64,000 nucleotides of DNA. Source: Phycisphaeraceae bacterium. GTDB taxonomy: Bacteria; Planctomycetota; Phycisphaerae; Phycisphaerales; UBA1924. Each line of letters opens with the position of its first letter. Position 1 is the first letter of the stretch. Location of the stretch: the NCBI GenBank assembly GCA_019636795.1, contig JAHBWW010000006.1, forward strand, positions 165,253 to 229,252, given 5' to 3'. Shown here one piece after another: positions 28,568 to 37,497 of the stretch. A program made the translations under genes and the position numbers. Under the pieces are notes generated by a model. The model had not been told where the DNA came from, ran no database searches, and was given only the letters and a program-made list of their open reading frames with translations.

Positions 28568-29709
28568 GCCAGTGCTCCGCGCCCTGCATTCCCCGTCGTT
28601 GCCGATGGAGTGGCCGACGCCGTCGCGGCTGCGTCCGCAAACTGCTCCGTCAGCGCCAGCCTCACCAGCGTCGCTTCGATCAGAGCCCGGGGCGAAGCCG
28701 AATTGCGCACCATCCGCTGCACCGCATCGCAGATCGCAATCATGTGCGACAACTGCGCAGCCTCGAAATGAGCCGCTCGCGCAGCCTCCTGCGTTCGCGC
28801 CACATCCGACAGTTCCACCAGCGGCGTCTCTCCGCCGCATGCTGCAATCACCATCAGATCGCGGAAGCGCTCACACAACGTCTCGAGGAACAGATTGCTC
28901 CCCGACCCGCGCGAAAGCAGATCATCCGCAACCTCAAGCGTTGTGCGCACATCGCCCGACGCGATCGCATCGATCAGCGAACCGACCAGCTGCCGATCGG
29001 GCAGACCAAGCAGGCTCGCGAGCAGCGCAACCGTCAGTTTTTTCTCGCCCGCAGCAATCACGCGATCGAGCAGGCTCAGCGCATCACGCATCGACCCGTT
29101 GCCGAGTTTGGCCACTTCCTGCACCAGTTCAGGCTCGGCGCTCAGCCCCTCAGCCTTGATCACGCTCGACAGATGCTCGGCAATCCGCGATACAGCGATA
29201 TTGCGAAAGTCAAACCTCTGGCATCGACTCTGAATCGTGGCAGGCACCTTGTGCGACTCGGTCGTGCACAAGATGAACTTGACGTGGGCCGGGGGCTCCT
29301 CCATCGTTTTGAGCAGCGCGTTGAACGCATTGGTCGAGAGCATGTGTACTTCGTCGATGATGTAGATCTTGTAAGGCCCGCGCATCGGGATGTAGTTCGC
29401 ATTGGCAATCAGATCGCGCGCGTTATCCACGCCCGTGTTGCTCGCAGCGTCGATCTCGATGACGTCCGTATCCTGACCCGTCATGATGGCCTTGGCGACT
29501 TCGGGGTTGGCATCGGCCTGGTTCAGCGCCTTGGCGAAGATCCTCGCCATCGAAGTCTTGCCCACACCCCGCGTGCCACAAAACAGATACGCATGCGCGA
29601 CGCGGTTGTGCTCGATCGCCGCTGCAAGCGTCCGGGCGATGGGTTCCTGTCCGACCAGTTCGTCGAAAGAGTTGGAGCGGTATCGGCGTGCAAGGACGGT
29701 GTATGACAT
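28555..29709 (-). CDS. dnaX: DNA polymerase III clamp-loader subunit DnaX, gamma form
   Basis: 384 aa. Walker A FCGTRGVGKTSMARIFA (about 44-60), Walker B IIDEVHML, sensor 1 ILCTTESHKVPATIQSRCQ with SRC arginine finger, and domains II-III follow. The usual zinc module between Walker A and Walker B (four Cys) is missing: where it should be, the chain reads ALNQADANPEVAKAIMTGQ. The zero-frame stop TAA right after a run of seven A gives the short gamma-like product; a -1 shift extends it to tau. Confidence 0.92.
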   Translation of the reverse strand: MSYTVLARRYRSNSFDELVGQEPIARTLAAAIEHNRVAHAYLFCGTRGVGKTSMARIFAKALNQADANPEVAKAIMTGQDTDVIEIDAASNTGVDNARDLIANANYIPMRGPYKIYIIDEVHMLSTNAFNALLKTMEEPPAHVKFILCTTESHKVPATIQSRCQRFDFRNIAVSRIAEHLSSVIKAEGLSAEPELVQEVAKLGNGSMRDALSLLDRVIAAGEKKLTVALLASLLGLPDRQLVGSLIDAIASGDVRTTLEVADDLLSRGSGSNLFLETLCERFRDLMVIAACGGETPLVELSDVARTQEAARAAHFEAAQLSHMIAICDAVQRMVRNSASPRALIEATLVRLALTEQFADAAATASATPSATTGNAGRGALAKKR

Positions 29710-29740
29710 GCGACGCGATTGTAGGGTTCTCCCCGCCCGC

Positions 29741-30250
29741 TCAGCCCCCCAGTTCGATCTCGATCGATCCGCCCGAGCCGACCGGTTTGGCTGTGTCGCT
29801 CAGACTGGTCAATTGCGTCCCGTTCACCAGGTTGTACAGCGCCAGCGTCGCCGCACTCGATCCCCGCGTCGGCACGCGCGCCCTGAACTCCCCGTTGTCG
29901 CGGTTGTACCAGTACGCGATCCGACCCTCAACCGTCTTGATGCTCGGCTCAGTGACCGACGCGCCGCCGCTGACCTGTTGCACCTGCCGCGGGTCCGACG
30001 CGGTCGCAAATGGGTTCTTCGGGATCTTCCTCCCCGCAAACCATGTAGCGTCGATCGCAGTCGGAGGCTTGCCCTCGATCGCGATCACCTCGTCGATCTT
30101 CGACCGCACGATGTTCACATTCGCCTGAGCCGCATGGACCTTGGCGTTGGCACTGAACGATGACATCCGGGGCACCGCGATGGCACCAATCACACCGAGG
30201 ATCACGACAACCACCACAAGCTCGATCAGGCTGAAAGCGCGAGTACGCAC
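29741..30250 (-). CDS. Prepilin/pseudopilin-like protein
   Basis: 169 aa. Type III signal FSLIELVVVVVILGVIGAIA with Glu+5 after the cleavage site, then a hydrophobic helix and a variable, Gly-rich C-terminal domain. Belongs to type II secretion or type IV pilus-like systems; no assembly genes are in the window, so it is probably a substrate or minor pseudopilin. Confidence 0.8.
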   Translation of the reverse strand: MRTRAFSLIELVVVVVILGVIGAIAVPRMSSFSANAKVHAAQANVNIVRSKIDEVIAIEGKPPTAIDATWFAGRKIPKNPFATASDPRQVQQVSGGASVTEPSIKTVEGRIAYWYNRDNGEFRARVPTRGSSAATLALYNLVNGTQLTSLSDTAKPVGSGGSIEIELGG

Positions 30251-30402
30251 GAAACAACCATCGACGGGACGTTTGTACCGCTTGAGCGGGCGCTGGCGTC
30301 AGAACACCAATGAGACGAGCGAAACCCGATTGAACCTCACAGGACGCATTCGTCCCCATGCTTATCGGGCAAGGACCCGTCAGCAGCACGTTCGCCCACG
30401 AC

Positions 30403-30512
30403 GGTTGACGGCCAGGACACCGGCGGTACCGGGCGACGGCCGCTTATGGCTGCTGCGGTCAAGCCCTGACCAGTTTCACGGGCCACCCGTACACCGGGCC
30501 CGGCCGTCAACC
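30403..30512 (-). ncRNA. ffs: Signal recognition particle RNA (4.5S type)
   Basis: 110 nt on the minus strand. Ends pair perfectly (GGTTGACGGCC with GGCCGTCAACC), and the apical part holds the conserved SRP core CTGGTCAGG and GCAGCAGCCATAAGCGG, where Ffh binds. The apical loop between them (GCTTGACC) is not the usual GGAA tetraloop. A possible -10 TAGAAT lies about 15 bp upstream at 30533-30528. The gene fills an otherwise empty 314-bp gap. Confidence 0.8.
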
Positions 30513-30549
30513 AACGCGGGAACCATCATTCTACGCCGCCGCCCCGCTG

Positions 30550-30558
30550 TGGTACACT
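30550..30558 (+). promoter_or_regulatory. Extended -10 promoter placing the start site at the ATG
   Basis: TG-G-TACACT ends 6 bp before the ATG of the PIN-TRAM gene. Transcription would start at or next to the A of ATG, so the mRNA is probably leaderless; no ribosome site is seen. Confidence 0.6.
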
Positions 30559-30564
30559 ATTCTC

Positions 30565-31881
30565 ATGCCACGATCCAAGGGCGCAGCCTCCGACCCACGC
30601 GCCCCAGCAAACCCCTTCGAAGCCGCACGCAGGCAGCGGGCACTCCTCGTCCGCGCAACTCGCGCATTCTTCGTCATCCTCGTCATCACCGTCACACTCC
30701 TGAGCCTCTTCGCCGTAGGACGCGACCTGGGCGTCGAAGGCCTCGACCGGCAATTTGGAATGAACTGGGTCGCTGTCGTCATCGGCGCACTCGTCTTCGC
30801 CGCAATCGTCCTCGCAATCGATGTCTTCACCCCGCGAAAGAAAATCGCAACCATCTCCGGCGTCCTCTTCGGCCTGCTCATGGGGCTCGCCGCAACCGTC
30901 GCCCTCGGGTTCGTCATCGACCTCGTCGTCGAAACATGGCTCAGCACCTCCAGCGGAAAACTCGCCCCCGGGGCCGAAACCTTCTCCCGCACCGCAAAGG
31001 TCCTTCTGGGCATCAGCCTCTGCTACCTCTGCATCACCACCGTCCTTCAGACTCAGGACGACTTCCGTCTTGTCATCCCCTATGTCGAGTTCGCCAAGCA
31101 GATCCGGGGCATGCGCCCGCTCATCCTCGATACCTCCGCCATCATCGATGGCCGGCTCATCGAAATCACCGAGACCGGCTTTGTTCAGGCACCGGTCGTC
31201 ATCCCGCACTTCGTCATCGCCGAACTCCAGTTGCTCGCCGACTCGAGCGACCGAATGAAGCGCACGCGAGGCCGCCGCGGGCTCGACATCATCGCACGCC
31301 TCCAGCGATCCCCCGCGATTGATGTCTCGATCGACGAAACCTCCGTCCCCGGCAAAGCCGTCGACCAGCTCGTCGTCGAACTCGCGCGACAGATGAATGG
31401 CCTCGTTGTCACCACCGACTCAGGCCTCGCCCGCGTCGCCGCCATCGCCAGCGTCCCTGCCCTCAACCTCAATGACCTCGCCAACGCCCTCAAGCCCAGC
31501 GTCCTGGCCGGCGAAGCGTTCAGCGTTCGCGTCGTCCGCCACGGCGAGCAGGAAGGCCAAGGCGTCGGGTATCTCGACGATGGCACAATGGTCGTCGTCG
31601 AAGATGGCTCCGACGCCATCGGGCGCGAAGTTCCCGTCACCGTCTCCAGCACGCTCCAGACCAGCGCAGGCCGCCTCATCTTCGCGCGTCAGTTCCCCGA
31701 CAAAGACACGGACGAATCTCCAGACGTCGAAAGCACCGACGCCCAAGATTCACAGCCGCGCAACTCCGTTCCGTCGCCTCATCCTGCTTCTCCAGCCACA
31801 AACGCAGGCGCGATGGGCCCGTCCGCCAGCCCCGATCGCGGCACCCGCCGCCGCGGCTCACCACGAAATCCCCGCCGCTGA
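30565..31881 (+). CDS. Membrane PIN-TRAM domain protein (YacL-like)
   Basis: 438 aa. Three or four membrane helices (about 31-165), then a PIN nuclease domain (RPLILDTSAIIDGRL with Asp189 and Asp195, Glu220, and a late Asp in VVTTDSGLARVA), then a TRAM RNA-binding domain (about 325-385) and a Pro/Ser-rich tail. Same layout as Bacillus YacL. The active-site acids are kept, so it is probably a membrane-bound RNase; its substrate is unknown. Confidence 0.88.
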   Translation: MPRSKGAASDPRAPANPFEAARRQRALLVRATRAFFVILVITVTLLSLFAVGRDLGVEGLDRQFGMNWVAVVIGALVFAAIVLAIDVFTPRKKIATISGVLFGLLMGLAATVALGFVIDLVVETWLSTSSGKLAPGAETFSRTAKVLLGISLCYLCITTVLQTQDDFRLVIPYVEFAKQIRGMRPLILDTSAIIDGRLIEITETGFVQAPVVIPHFVIAELQLLADSSDRMKRTRGRRGLDIIARLQRSPAIDVSIDETSVPGKAVDQLVVELARQMNGLVVTTDSGLARVAAIASVPALNLNDLANALKPSVLAGEAFSVRVVRHGEQEGQGVGYLDDGTMVVVEDGSDAIGREVPVTVSSTLQTSAGRLIFARQFPDKDTDESPDVESTDAQDSQPRNSVPSPHPASPATNAGAMGPSASPDRGTRRRGSPRNPRR

Positions 31882-31948
31882 TGTGCCACCGATCCGCGGC
31901 TCTGAGCGGTCGGTGTGCCTTGGTTCAATCTGCTCATACATACCTCCC

Positions 31949-32437
31949 CTAATCTGCATTCCCACCTTCCTCCCGAATCATCTTCACAACCTCCTTCGCC
32001 ACATCGTTCGGCACCAGAAACGTCAGGCTGTAGTGCTCGATGCGCCAATCTCCCGCATCCCGACTCAGCACGCCGGTGCTCCGAAGCGTGCCATACGACT
32101 CATTCGACAAAATCTCATCAAACCACGCCGTGCGTCCGCCCGCCGCGATCTCCACATGCCGCTCAACCGGCACATACGTCCACCCTCGCCCCGCCGCGAA
32201 GTAAGGCTCGCAAAACGCCCGAAACTCATCCCGCGTCCACCGTTCGCTCGCATCCGTCCCCAGAAACACCGAACCATCGCTCATCAGACCGATGTACCCC
32301 TCCAGATCCGCCCGCGACGCAGCCGCGTGATACGCATCAATCACCCGCTCGATCCGCACAATCTCGCGCCCCCGATCGCTGCACCCGACCAGCACAACCA
32401 CAACACTCGCCAGCACCACACTCATCTCAACGCGCAT
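31949..32437 (-). CDS. Lipoprotein with NTF2/SnoaL-like domain
   Basis: 162 aa from ATG 32437, which has AAGGGAG 8 nt upstream. Lipobox VLVGC near residue 19. The mature part has the NTF2-like pattern of a cone fold (RIERVIDAYHAAASRADLEGY, ... WTRDEFRAFCEPYF, ... WRIEHYSLTFL), often a binding or isomerase-like fold. The ribosome site lies inside a terminator-like hairpin whose U-run touches the start codon, so expression may be controlled at that hairpin. Confidence 0.7.
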   Translation of the reverse strand: MRVEMSVVLASVVVVLVGCSDRGREIVRIERVIDAYHAAASRADLEGYIGLMSDGSVFLGTDASERWTRDEFRAFCEPYFAAGRGWTYVPVERHVEIAAGGRTAWFDEILSNESYGTLRSTGVLSRDAGDWRIEHYSLTFLVPNDVAKEVVKMIREEGGNAD

Positions 32438-32475
32438 AAAAAAGGCTCCCTTCAGGATGAATCCCAAAGAGAGCC
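32438..32475 (-). terminator. Intrinsic terminator/attenuator containing the ribosome site
   Basis: On the minus strand GGCTCTCTT (32475-32467) pairs with AAGGGAGCC (32452-32444), followed by six T (32443-32438) and directly by ATG. The 3' arm is also the Shine-Dalgarno. It may end transcripts of the upstream exported-protein gene or gate the lipoprotein gene. Confidence 0.6.
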
Positions 32476-32573
32476 TAATCGAAGGGGTTCAACTTCGCAA
32501 ATCCCGCACTCTCTCCCGAATCCGGATCTCTCCTCCAACTCCGGACTTCTATTCCAACTCCGTACCTCTACCC

Positions 32574-32645
32574 GGACGCCGGATCTTTGGGCTCACAGTG
32601 CATGACTCCTCACGCAAACCCGACATGCCCAAAGGTCCGGGTTGA
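32574..32645. repeat. Palindromic repeat element, copy A (reverse orientation)
   Basis: GACGCCGGATCTTTGGGC, 34-bp loop, TGCCCAAAGGTCCGGGTTG. Arms match the family found at 42.9-48.5 kb but the loop is unrelated. Just upstream lie three degenerate ~19-bp repeats (TCCGGATCTCTCCTCCAAC-like). Confidence 0.85.
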
Positions 32646-32674
32646 ATTGCATCATCAAACCCCGCACAGCGCAC

Positions 32675-33349
32675 TCACCGCCGCCGCCGGCCCATCAGTC
32701 CAAGCCCAAGCAGCGCAAGCGCCGACCCCGGCGCAGGCACCAGGTTCTTCTCCACCCATTCGATCGCCAGTTCATGCTCATCCTCATCGAGCCCATAGTT
32801 GAACACCGTCCAGATCGCGTCCGAAGCCGCAATGCCCGGGTCCGTCACCGCAAACTGAATTTCGAGCAGATAGATCCCCAGATCCACATCCGAGGGCAGC
32901 AGAAAATCCCAGTGCTCGTCAAACTCCCCGCCGCCATACATAATGTTGAACCCGCTCACCAGCGAGTCGCTCGCGGGCGTCGTCACACTCGCAGGCCCAA
33001 ACTCAATCGTCATCGGCACCGCCGACACCGTGAAGAAATCCTGATTCACCGTGTCCCACACGCGCAGCGCCGCCAGGATATTGAACCCGATCCCCGTCCC
33101 GGGCGCAAACGTTCCCGCCTGCACAAAGATGCCGGGTTCGTCAGCATAAATACTGCCAAACGCCTTGCTCATCTCCGCCGCAAACACGCGCTCGCCGATG
33201 TGCGAGATCGTCCCGCTGTCATGATCGCCGATCCCGGTCACAATCTTGCCATCGATCACCACCAGACCGTAATCGCCTTCGTCGTGCCCCATCGCGCCCG
33301 CTGCGAGCGCACCGATAGCCGCCAGACCTGCAATGCAGTTCTTCATCAT
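32675..33349 (-). CDS. Exported PEP-CTERM-type protein
   Basis: 224 aa with signal peptide (1-21) and a C-terminal sorting signal VPAPGSALALLGLGLMGRRR, a PEP-CTERM variant (VPAP). The central domain of about 180 residues is beta-rich and Asp/Gly-rich with no recognised function. Similar overall plan to the next protein. Confidence 0.75.
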   Translation of the reverse strand: MMKNCIAGLAAIGALAAGAMGHDEGDYGLVVIDGKIVTGIGDHDSGTISHIGERVFAAEMSKAFGSIYADEPGIFVQAGTFAPGTGIGFNILAALRVWDTVNQDFFTVSAVPMTIEFGPASVTTPASDSLVSGFNIMYGGGEFDEHWDFLLPSDVDLGIYLLEIQFAVTDPGIAASDAIWTVFNYGLDEDEHELAIEWVEKNLVPAPGSALALLGLGLMGRRRR

Positions 33350-33451
33350 CCAGCCCTTTCACTCTGTCAACACCCGCCGTCACGCAGCAGGTTCAAACCA
33401 CTTCATCCGCCGCCGCACGCGCAGCGTTCAATCGGATGACCTCTCTCTCAT

Positions 33452-34240
33452 TCACGGACACCCTGCCGCGAATGCTCCAAGAAACATCTGCACGTCAAAG
33501 AAATCAAACACACCGTCACCGTTCATATCCGCGCTGGCGTGCTGTGCCGAGAACGCCGCCAGAAACGCCGACACGTCGAAGAAATCCAGTATTCCATCGC
33601 CATTGAAGTCCGCCGGGCAAGGCTCGCCGATCAGATGATCGCGCACCCATTGCACCGCCTCATCCATGAACACCTCGTGGGTTCCCTGTCCGTACACGAT
33701 CCAGAACTCCTCCGAGTCTTGAATCGCCGCCGTCTCCGACCACAACCTCAAACCCAAAAGCCACACGCCATCGGCATTGGGTGTCTCCCCATCAATCAGC
33801 CAGAAGTTCACATGATGATGAAACGTCCCGCTCGTGTTCGCATCGCCAAACGCAAACCCCGCGACGGTCACATCATCCAGCGGCGAATCCGTCCGCAAGC
33901 CACCCTTGCGGATGCTGATCCGCTCATTCGCAGTCGAATAAAAATGACTCGCATCCGGCGCCCATCGCTTCACCGCACCGACAATGTCAAATCCGATCAC
34001 AGTTCCCGATGCCCACGTCCCCGCAAACGAATCGAACCCCGGGTTGTTCGTAAAGTCCGCAAAACCCTCCGCTCCGAAGAGCCCCGTAAACACGCGATCA
34101 AGCTCCACCACTCCGCTCACCTGCGCCGCCGTCGTAATCCGCTGATCTTCCAGCCCGATCACAATGTCCCCTGCGTGCAACTGCGCGTGCGCGATTGATC
34201 CACTCACACACAACCCCGCCATCAACTTCACTCCGCGCAT
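33452..34240 (-). CDS. Exported protein with C-terminal dockerin-like calcium motifs
   Basis: 262 aa from ATG 34240 with AAGGAGG upstream. Signal peptide (cleavage near AHAQ). Its body resembles the preceding exported protein (both start GDIVIGL-like and have an IGFDIVGAVKRW-like segment). It ends with two EF-hand-like repeats, DFNGDGILDFFDVSAFLAAF and DMNGDGVFDFFDVQMFLGAF, and a final Cys pair: the planctomycete dockerin-type anchor. Confidence 0.8.
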   Translation of the reverse strand: MRGVKLMAGLCVSGSIAHAQLHAGDIVIGLEDQRITTAAQVSGVVELDRVFTGLFGAEGFADFTNNPGFDSFAGTWASGTVIGFDIVGAVKRWAPDASHFYSTANERISIRKGGLRTDSPLDDVTVAGFAFGDANTSGTFHHHVNFWLIDGETPNADGVWLLGLRLWSETAAIQDSEEFWIVYGQGTHEVFMDEAVQWVRDHLIGEPCPADFNGDGILDFFDVSAFLAAFSAQHASADMNGDGVFDFFDVQMFLGAFAAGCP

Positions 34241-34286
34241 TAACTCCAACCTCCTTGCACGCATCCCGCAACCTCATCCCGCGCCT

Positions 34287-35183
34287 TCACCGCGTCGGAA
34301 TCCCTGCTGCCGGATGAAATCTGTTCTTCATCGTCGACTCATACACCTCGCCAAACCGCATCGTCGAAGCGTGCCCGTCCAGAAAGCCATAGTTCGACTT
34401 CGCCTCATACGTCTTGTCCCGTCCGCCATGCGCCGCGATATTCATCTCCGCGCCCGCAATCGTCGGAATCGCAGCCTCCGGCCAGTCGCCCCACGATTCA
34501 GCATGCACATGGTCCGACTTGGCAAAACCCACCGGGTTGCTGGGCGTCCCATCCGTGGCCATCATCAGAAAATGCACCGTGTCGTGAGGCCTGTGCACCT
34601 TGTGCAACGCATCAAAACTCGTTCGCGTCGTCCGTCGCCCCGTCACCGGATCCATCGCCAGAAAAGGCCCAACACTGCGCGTCGTAAAATTGTTGAGCCC
34701 GTAACTCGTCAGCCGCGCAATCGCCGGCATCGGCGGATCATTCCGCGGATCATTGTCCGTCAGCACCGCCAGATTCTCGCGATAAAACGCCAGCACTTCC
34801 TCAAGCGTCATCCCCGCCGATGTCCCGCCCTCCTTCACGCTCCAATGCGGGCTGGCGTCCACCGGCGAGCGCGTGATCAGCGTCGAGCCGTAATACTCGC
34901 TCAACGTCGCAAGCCACGACTGATGAAAATCATCCCCGATTCCACCATGAGGCAGCGCAGCATCAATAAACGCGCCGTTGTGATCGCCCATAAACATCCC
35001 GTGCGCGATCTCCAGTTGCCGCACATTGCTCAGGCACGCCATCGTCTGCGCCGCCCGCCGCGCCTTGCCCAGCGCAGGCAGCAGGATCCCGATGAGCAAC
35101 GCGATGATCGCAATGACCACCAGCAACTCGATCAGCGTGAACGCTGCCCGCCGTGCCCTGATTGTCTGCACATGCAAACGCAT
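34287..35183 (-). CDS. Prepilin-like exported protein (DUF1559-type class)
   Basis: 298 aa from ATG 35183. N-terminal methylation signal [20 protein letters not shown], basic leader before it, and near the C-terminus [11 protein letters not shown], the H-x-DG-like tail of planctomycete type II pilin proteins. These are often expanded in planctomycetes; the role is presumably extracellular display or secretion. Confidence 0.8.
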   Translation of the reverse strand: MRLHVQTIRARRAAFTLIELLVVIAIIALLIGILLPALGKARRAAQTMACLSNVRQLEIAHGMFMGDHNGAFIDAALPHGGIGDDFHQSWLATLSEYYGSTLITRSPVDASPHWSVKEGGTSAGMTLEEVLAFYRENLAVLTDNDPRNDPPMPAIARLTSYGLNNFTTRSVGPFLAMDPVTGRRTTRTSFDALHKVHRPHDTVHFLMMATDGTPSNPVGFAKSDHVHAESWGDWPEAAIPTIAGAEMNIAAHGGRDKTYEAKSNYGFLDGHASTMRFGEVYESTMKNRFHPAAGIPTR

Positions 35184-35265
35184 TACCAATAAGATATCAC
35201 ATCTGCGATGCCCTGCACACCCATTGAGAGCCAAAAAGAAGATTTTCTTGCTAGCCATACCCTAA

Positions 35266-35571
35266 TCAGGTGGTTTTCGGACCGCGAACCCCTGCCCCGC
35301 CCCCGTCACGGGCGATTTTCTCTGCCGCCTCTGCCAGTGCCCGCACATCCCGGGCCGCCACCAGACTCGCCGCCACAGGCCCCGCCACACCCAGATTCAC
35401 CAGTGCGGTCTCAGCCGACTTCCACAGCCGCCCCGACTTCTTCGGGTCATCTTCCAGATACAACGAACTGATCACCTCAGCCAGTTTCGTCGTCGAGATC
35501 GTGTCCCGGTTCTCGTAGTACCGATTCACAATCTTCTTCTGATGCCCCGTCAAGTCCGGTCGCTTTGCCAT
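35266..35571 (-). CDS. Conserved small protein of unknown function
   Basis: 101 aa from ATG 35571. Opens AKRPDLTGHQKKIVNRYYEN, then SLYLEDDPKKSGRLWKSAE, a mostly helical charged protein. I recall related planctomycete hypothetical proteins but know no function. Confidence 0.65.
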   Translation of the reverse strand: MAKRPDLTGHQKKIVNRYYENRDTISTTKLAEVISSLYLEDDPKKSGRLWKSAETALVNLGVAGPVAASLVAARDVRALAEAAEKIARDGGGAGVRGPKTT

Positions 35572-35590
35572 CCCAAACCCTAGCTGCATC

Positions 35591-35692
35591 TGGACGCCGG
35601 ATCTTTGGGCGCTCCTGTGCTCTCTCCTTCATACAAAGCGCCATGCCCAAAGATCCGGGTTGCCTTTCGCATCGTGCCCAAAGGTCCGGGTC
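35591..35692. repeat. Palindromic repeat element, copy B plus an extra half-arm
   Basis: GACGCCGGATCTTTGGGC, 34-bp loop, TGCCCAAAGATCCGGGTTG, then a second right arm GCCCAAAGGTCCGGGT at 35676-35692. Reverse orientation relative to the 43-48 kb copies. It lies in the gap between the 101-aa gene and the portal gene; the remaining 218 bp to the portal start show no gene. Confidence 0.85.
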
Positions 35693-35910
35693 GGCGCGCA
35701 GACAACGCCGCCATTGCGCGCACACTCCCGCCCGCTGCTGACCCACCCCCAAAAAACGCTCAAAGTTTTTTTCCGCCATTCCCCGCCACGACTTACAGCA
35801 CCGATCACCCACCGCAACGTCCGCGACCGTGCGCGCGCCGTCGTCTCCGTGCCCCTTGGTGTCGAGACACGCGTCCCGACAACGCACCGCTCACCAAAGG
35901 AGACCGACCC

Positions 35911-37428
35911 ATGCCCGATCGGCTCAACGCGTTTTCCGACGTCGGCCTGGATAAGGCACTGCTCTCGCTCGTCATCGACGAGCATCATTCAAAACGAGTC
36001 CCGCGACTCGAAAAACTCTGGACGTATTTCAGGAATCCGCTTGAGCCGGTCGGGTCGGTCTGGTCTTCGCGCGTTCAGTGGCGCCCCGCACAATACCACA
36101 GCCTGCCCCCCCGACTCATCGGATCGGCCGACCAGGCCACCGACGACCGCACACGCAACAACCGCGAAGTCGTCATCGAAAACGACATCGGTTGGCGCAT
36201 CGAAACCATGGTCGACTTCATGTTCGGCAAGCCCGTTCAGATCCAGAGCGCCGCTGACAAACCAGACACACGCACACTCATCGAAGAAGTCCTCGAAAAA
36301 ATCTGGGAAAACTCCGGCGGAATCGCACTTCTTCAGGACATCGCCCTCCTCGGCCACGTCTACGGCTCGGTCGATCTCCTCCTCCGCATCAACGAGCAAG
36401 CACTCGCTCTGGCAGCACCTCGCCAGGGTCGCGCCGACATCGACCGCATCGCCGCCGCATTTCGCATCGAGATCATCGAACCCACGCGCGGCATTCCTAT
36501 TCTCAACCCCGACGACTACCGCACCATCGACGCCTATGTCATTCACTTCGACCGCGAAATCAACCAGGTCGAACGTGAATCGGCTTCGCCGCGCCGTTCA
36601 ATCTTCGGCCGCGCAAGCACATGGCCAAACTCAAAGCCGCATCGCGATCGCTCCCGTCGCCGATCAACCGTCACCGAAATCTTCAGCCGCGGCGTGTGGC
36701 ATCGCTACGAAGACGATGAACTCGTCGCGCACACCACCAGCACACTGCTGGCCGGCACCACCCCCGTGGTTCACATCCAGAACGTCGCCCAGCCCTTCCG
36801 CTACGAAGGGCGCAGCGAAGTCGAGCCGCTCATCCCCCTTCAGGATGAACTCAACACCCGACTTTCCGATCGCGCCAATCGTGTCACGCTTCAGAGTTTC
36901 CGCATGTACCTCGCCAAGGGCATGGACGGCTTCGACCGCATCCCCGTCGGCCCAGGTCAGATCTGGACCACCGACAATCCCGATGCCAGCGTGCAATCGT
37001 TCGGCGGCGATGCCGATTCGCCCAGCGAATCCGTGCACATCGACGAAATCCGCGAGGCCATGGACAAGATCAGCGGCGTGCCCCCGCTCGCCGGCGGTGT
37101 CATTCGCGCCAAGATCGGCAACCTGTCCAGCGCCACCGCACTGCGCGTCACACTCATGGGCCTCATCGCCCGCACCGGTCGCAAGCGTGTGCTGTATGGC
37201 CGAGGCATCGAACAAGTCTGCGCCATGATCCTTCGCGCACTCGATGCCGCCGAGGTTCTGCGCACCGATGAACGCGATCGCGCACTGCGACTCATCTGGC
37301 CAAACCCCGTGCCCGCCGACGCACGCGACGAGGCCGCAGTCGCCAAGACCAAGATCGAACTCGGTATCCCCGCCGAGCGGGTGCTGGGCGAACTCGGCTA
37401 CGCCGCGACAGATCCCGGAATTTCCTGA
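35911..37428 (+). CDS. Phage portal protein (SPP1 Gp6-like)
   Basis: 505 aa from ATG 35911 with AAAGGAG upstream. Pattern typical of portal proteins: ENDIGWRIETMVDFMFGKPV, GHVYGSVDLLLRI, PVVHIQNVAQPFRYEGRSEV, LIPLQDELNTRLSDRANRV and a KISGVPPLAGG segment near the crown. Portals form the dodecameric DNA gate of the capsid. First gene of a five- to six-gene head cluster. Confidence 0.85.
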   Translation: MPDRLNAFSDVGLDKALLSLVIDEHHSKRVPRLEKLWTYFRNPLEPVGSVWSSRVQWRPAQYHSLPPRLIGSADQATDDRTRNNREVVIENDIGWRIETMVDFMFGKPVQIQSAADKPDTRTLIEEVLEKIWENSGGIALLQDIALLGHVYGSVDLLLRINEQALALAAPRQGRADIDRIAAAFRIEIIEPTRGIPILNPDDYRTIDAYVIHFDREINQVERESASPRRSIFGRASTWPNSKPHRDRSRRRSTVTEIFSRGVWHRYEDDELVAHTTSTLLAGTTPVVHIQNVAQPFRYEGRSEVEPLIPLQDELNTRLSDRANRVTLQSFRMYLAKGMDGFDRIPVGPGQIWTTDNPDASVQSFGGDADSPSESVHIDEIREAMDKISGVPPLAGGVIRAKIGNLSSATALRVTLMGLIARTGRKRVLYGRGIEQVCAMILRALDAAEVLRTDERDRALRLIWPNPVPADARDEAAVAKTKIELGIPAERVLGELGYAATDPGIS

Positions 37429-37497
37429 TGTTTCGTTCGTCGCGCGCCGTGTGGCTGCGACTGGCATCTCACACATTGCATCACAAGGAGCATTGAC

